Source: Competibacter_A sp037045535
Lineage (GTDB): Bacteria; Pseudomonadota; Gammaproteobacteria; Competibacterales; Competibacteraceae
DNA: 64,000 bases
Assembly: GCA_037045535.1 (NCBI GenBank)
Contig: JBAOHI010000073.1
Coordinates: 558,001 to 622,000 of the forward strand
Direction of reading: 5' to 3'
The notes beneath the pieces were generated by a model that was not told the origin of the DNA, did not search any database, and saw only the letters and a list, made by a program, of their open reading frames with translations. Shown in pieces: positions 62,969-64,000 of this stretch. The first letter of the stretch is position 1, and each line of letters starts with the position of its first letter. A program made the position numbers and the translations under genes.

Positions 62969-63457
62969 TCAGATCGTCTCGAACGTTTCGAACAAATGCT
63001 TGATCTGGTCCAGGGTGAAGCCGTGCTGGCGCAGCACCCGAGTTTGTTGCATTCGCCCAGCAGCATCAGCCGGTAGGCAAGACTTGAAGCGTTTGCGATG
63101 TAGTTCTCGCAGACGGGGCAACCAATGACCCGCTAATCCGGCCAGGGTGGCGGCAACCTTGTCGTCCGGCACCCCGCGCTCGCGCAGTTCGCAAGCGATC
63201 CGCAAGGGCCCGTAACCCCTATCGGCCCGGGCGCAGGCGTACAGTTCAGCATAGCGGCTTTCGTCCAGCAACTGTTCCGCCATCAATTGGTCGAGTACCG
63301 GCTCGATCTGTTCGGGCGGATAGCCGCGCTGGAGCAATTTCTGGCGCAATTCCAGCCGAGAGTGCTCGCGCCGAGCCAGCAACTCCAACGCCTTGGCGCG
63401 AAGGGTCGCTGGGGTGGCGGCGCTGGTCGCCTTAGAGGAGATCCGCGTCCGGGTCAT
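62969..63457 (-). CDS. recX: RecA regulator RecX
   Basis: About 162 residues of three-helix tandem repeats that bind and restrain RecA. Marks are LRAKALELLARREHSRLELR, QKLLQRGYPPEQIEPVLDQL, the YAELYACARADRGYGPLRIA segment and the C-terminal LRQHGFTLDQIKHLFE. The ATG at 63457 overlaps the recA end by 26 bp, so the genes are coupled. A longer frame reaches further into recA and is less likely. Confidence 0.93.
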   Translation of the reverse strand: MTRTRISSKATSAATPATLRAKALELLARREHSRLELRQKLLQRGYPPEQIEPVLDQLMAEQLLDESRYAELYACARADRGYGPLRIACELRERGVPDDKVAATLAGLAGHWLPRLRELHRKRFKSCLPADAAGRMQQTRVLRQHGFTLDQIKHLFETFETI

Positions 63458-64000
63458 CGGCGCTGGCACCACCGGCTTCGCCCCCGCTAGCGCCCGCGAG
63501 ATCGGCACCCGGCACCGCGTCGGGACGGGTTAGAAAGTGGGCGCGAATCTTGTCTTCCAGGTCGCGAGCCAATTCGGGGTTTTCTCTGAGATAGGCGCGG
63601 GCGTTTTCCTTACCCTGACCGATGCGAGTGCCGCCACAACTGTACCAGGCGCCAGATTTTTCGATCAACCCAATCTTGGCGCCGAGATCAATGACTTCGC
63701 CCAACCGGGACGCCCCCTCACCGTAAAGAATTTCAAACTCGGCCTGCTTGAACGGTGGGGCCAGCTTATTTTTGACCACCTTGACACGGGTCTCGTTGCC
63801 GATGACTTCCTCGCCCTTCTTGATGGCACCAATACGGCGGATATCCAACCGGACCGAGGCATAGAACTTGAGAGCGTTGCCACCAGTAGTCGTTTCCGGC
63901 GAGCCGAACATGACACCGATCTTCATCCGAATTTGGTTGATAAAAATGACCAGGGTATTGGATCGCTTGATATTGGCGGTGAGCTTGCGCAGGGCTTGGC
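63432..64000 (-). CDS. recA: Recombinase RecA, C-terminal part (cut by window edge)
   Basis: The C-terminal 188 residues or so of RecA. The frame is open at the window edge with QALRKLTANIKRSNTLVIFI, then NQIRMKIGVMFGSPETTTGG (the L2 DNA-binding loop region) and ALKFYASVRLDIRRIG. The C-terminal domain follows with GAWYSCGGTRIGQGKENARA and an acidic tail DDPDADLL. The N-terminus with the Walker A motif lies beyond position 64000. recX overlaps its 3' end. Confidence 0.98.
   Translation of the reverse strand, partial: QALRKLTANIKRSNTLVIFINQIRMKIGVMFGSPETTTGGNALKFYASVRLDIRRIGAIKKGEEVIGNETRVKVVKNKLAPPFKQAEFEILYGEGASRLGEVIDLGAKIGLIEKSGAWYSCGGTRIGQGKENARAYLRENPELARDLEDKIRAHFLTRPDAVPGADLAGASGGEAGGASADDPDADLL

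Noticed and set aside
61880..63076. 398-residue plus-strand frame over alaS and recX
   Set aside because: It is antisense to alaS with no recognisable domain; shadow.

Overview
The window reads as a GC-rich chromosome segment of a gammaproteobacterium. The signs are the dnaX-ybaB-recR order, a soluble transhydrogenase (sthA) beside the twitching ATPase pilU, the recA-recX-alaS-lysC-csrA-tRNA-Ser-tRNA-Arg order at the right end, an AlgZ/AlgR-type two-component pair, and a type II secretion cluster in the E-F-G-H-I-J-K-L-M-N-D order of Xps-type systems. The species cannot be fixed from the sequence alone. A Chromatiales- or Competibacter-like organism is a guess.

Layout, left to right. (1) 0.1-2.8 kb: an alpha-oxoamine-synthase-like PLP enzyme (frameshifted near its end) followed by an MFS exporter. 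(2) 3.1-6.9 kb: sthA, pilU and a class I aminotransferase in one leftward operon. (3) 7.3-9.2 kb: the LytS/LytTR pair algZ-algR. (4) 9.3-12.5 kb: leftward SRP RNA, dnaX, ybaB, recR and hinT. (5) 13-17.2 kb: a trans-sulfuration enzyme, yjbQ, and a c-di-GMP-I (GEMM) riboswitch in front of a secreted metzincin protease with seven 123-bp FG-GAP repeats. (6) 17.3-19.9 kb: clpB behind a heat-shock (sigma-32) promoter. (7) 20.2-29.7 kb: the most unusual block. It holds a 2198-residue exported repeat protein, three tandem phage-tail-collar-domain genes, a Tat-exported DUF6916-like protein, a GNAT acetyltransferase and a second DUF6916-like gene on the other strand. (8) 29.9-36.5 kb: sugar-nucleotide and envelope precursor genes galU, ackA (frameshifted), glmS, rfbA, rfbC and rfbD. 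(9) 36.5-47.1 kb: an eleven-gene type II secretion operon whose first gene overlaps rfbD. (10) 47.1-51 kb: secreted proteins, the first (broken) one behind two promoters duplicated exactly 100 bp apart. (11) 51-57.1 kb: a TPR O-GlcNAc-transferase-like protein, a Wzm/Wzt-type polysaccharide ABC exporter and a methyltransferase. (12) 57.1-64 kb: a lone sugar ABC permease, tRNA-Arg, tRNA-Ser, csrA, lysC, alaS, recX and a truncated recA.

Read together, the accessory part is about the cell surface: precursor supply (galU, glmS, rfb), export (type II secretion, Wzm/Wzt), large secreted proteins (FG-GAP protease, giant repeat protein, FG-GAP lipoprotein) and regulators of sessile life (c-di-GMP riboswitch, AlgZ/AlgR, PilU, CsrA). 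At least seven genes carry single-base frame changes, nearly all apparent one-base insertions. One of them is alaS, which should be indispensable, so many may be sequence errors. Frames are joined below on that reasoning and each join is stated. The best candidate for an undescribed system is the 20.2-29.7 kb block.
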